This document shows positions 33,980 to 34,099 of a stretch of 34,099 bases of DNA, in pieces (position 1 is the first letter of the stretch; each line of letters begins with the position of its first letter). The DNA comes from Bacilli bacterium (GTDB taxonomy: Bacteria > Bacillota > Bacilli > Paenibacillales > NBRC-103111). The notes below the pieces were generated by a model. That model saw only the letters and a list, made by a program, of their open reading frames with translations, had not been told where the DNA came from and did no database searches. The DNA lies in the NCBI GenBank assembly GCA_028287395.1, contig JAQBPR010000001.1:1-34099 (forward strand). Reading direction: 5' to 3'. Position numbers and translations under genes: made by a program.

Positions 33980-34099
33980 TTAACCTTCCAAAAACATTCT
34001 TTGACCCGATAAGAGCTCTCTTAATTTGCCAATCGCTTTTTTCTGAATGCGAGATACGCCCATCTGGGAAATACCCAGCTTTTCAGCGATTTGACGCTG
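33980..34099 (-). CDS. Second SigB-family sigma factor, C-terminal end only
   Basis: The minus strand from the right edge to the TAA at 33980-33982 encodes 39 residues: QRQIAEKLGISQMGVSRIQK then KAIGKLRELLSGQRMFLEG. This is sigma region 4.2 with its helix-turn-helix. It aligns without gaps to the last 39 residues of the SigB-like protein at 7390-8160, with 28 identical. The 5' part is outside the window, so it cannot be said whether it is intact or has its own rsbW. Confidence 0.85.
   Translation of the reverse strand, partial: QRQIAEKLGISQMGVSRIQKKAIGKLRELLSGQRMFLEG

Noticed and set aside
1..34099. Defence islands, CRISPR, retrons, phage or biosynthetic clusters
   Set aside because: No nuclease, reverse transcriptase, integrase, phage structural or synthase gene was found; all large frames belong to signalling, cell wall, sugar and redox families.

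Overview
The window looks like a chromosomal segment of a Gram-positive, probably soil- or plant-associated Bacillales member, most like Paenibacillus and relatives. The reasons are strong AAGGAGG-type ribosome binding sites with occasional TTG/GTG starts, a SigB/RsbV/RsbW partner-switching module, LutABC-type lactate oxidation, a CcpA-type cre box, and secreted pectin-degrading enzymes with threonine-proline linkers. The genus is inferred; no rRNA or other marker gene is present. No tRNA, rRNA, CRISPR array, intact mobile element or phage gene was seen.

Left part (1-7.3 kb): an MntP-like manganese exporter is cut by the left edge. A rightward pair follows: a ComA-like response regulator and a ComQ-like isoprenyl transferase, with no ComX pheromone or ComP kinase beside them. 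Next come a class A penicillin-binding protein, a leftward membrane-anchored FAD oxidoreductase and a 54-codon protein flanked by strong hairpins.

Stress-signalling block (7.4-16.8 kb, leftward): rsbV-rsbW1, then rsbW2-sigB, so there are two RsbW paralogues for one visible sigma factor. Upstream lie a cytoplasmic hybrid histidine kinase of 1826 residues with eight near-identical 92-residue HAMP-type units, a YihY/BrkB-type membrane protein and a 69-residue protein. Three sites with the same -35 (GTTTCA) and a GGGTAT-like -10 precede rsbW2-sigB, yihY and, less surely, the 69-residue gene, which suggests a small local SigB regulon. The end of a second SigB-like gene runs off the right edge.

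Polysaccharide block (17-21.4 kb, leftward): a large secreted pectate-lyase-superfamily protein with two CBM32-like domains and a GH105-like unsaturated glycuronyl hydrolase form a probable two-gene operon behind a perfect cre box.

Remnant region (21.4-23.6 kb): a DinB-like protein, a frameshifted FMN reductase and a decayed fragment of a second rhamnulokinase.

Rhamnose block (23.6-32.4 kb, leftward): rhaEW-rhaI-rhaB-lutA-lutB-lutC-rhaR, tightly packed. The gene order gives a complete route: rhamnose to rhamnulose, to rhamnulose-1-phosphate, to DHAP plus lactaldehyde, to lactate, and by LutABC to pyruvate. Further right are an SGNH esterase and a broken glycosidase (GH106-like), both in keeping with breakdown of rhamnose-rich pectin. 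Several old fragments (phospholipase D, permease tail, rhaB, glycosidase) show repeated gene loss around these loci.
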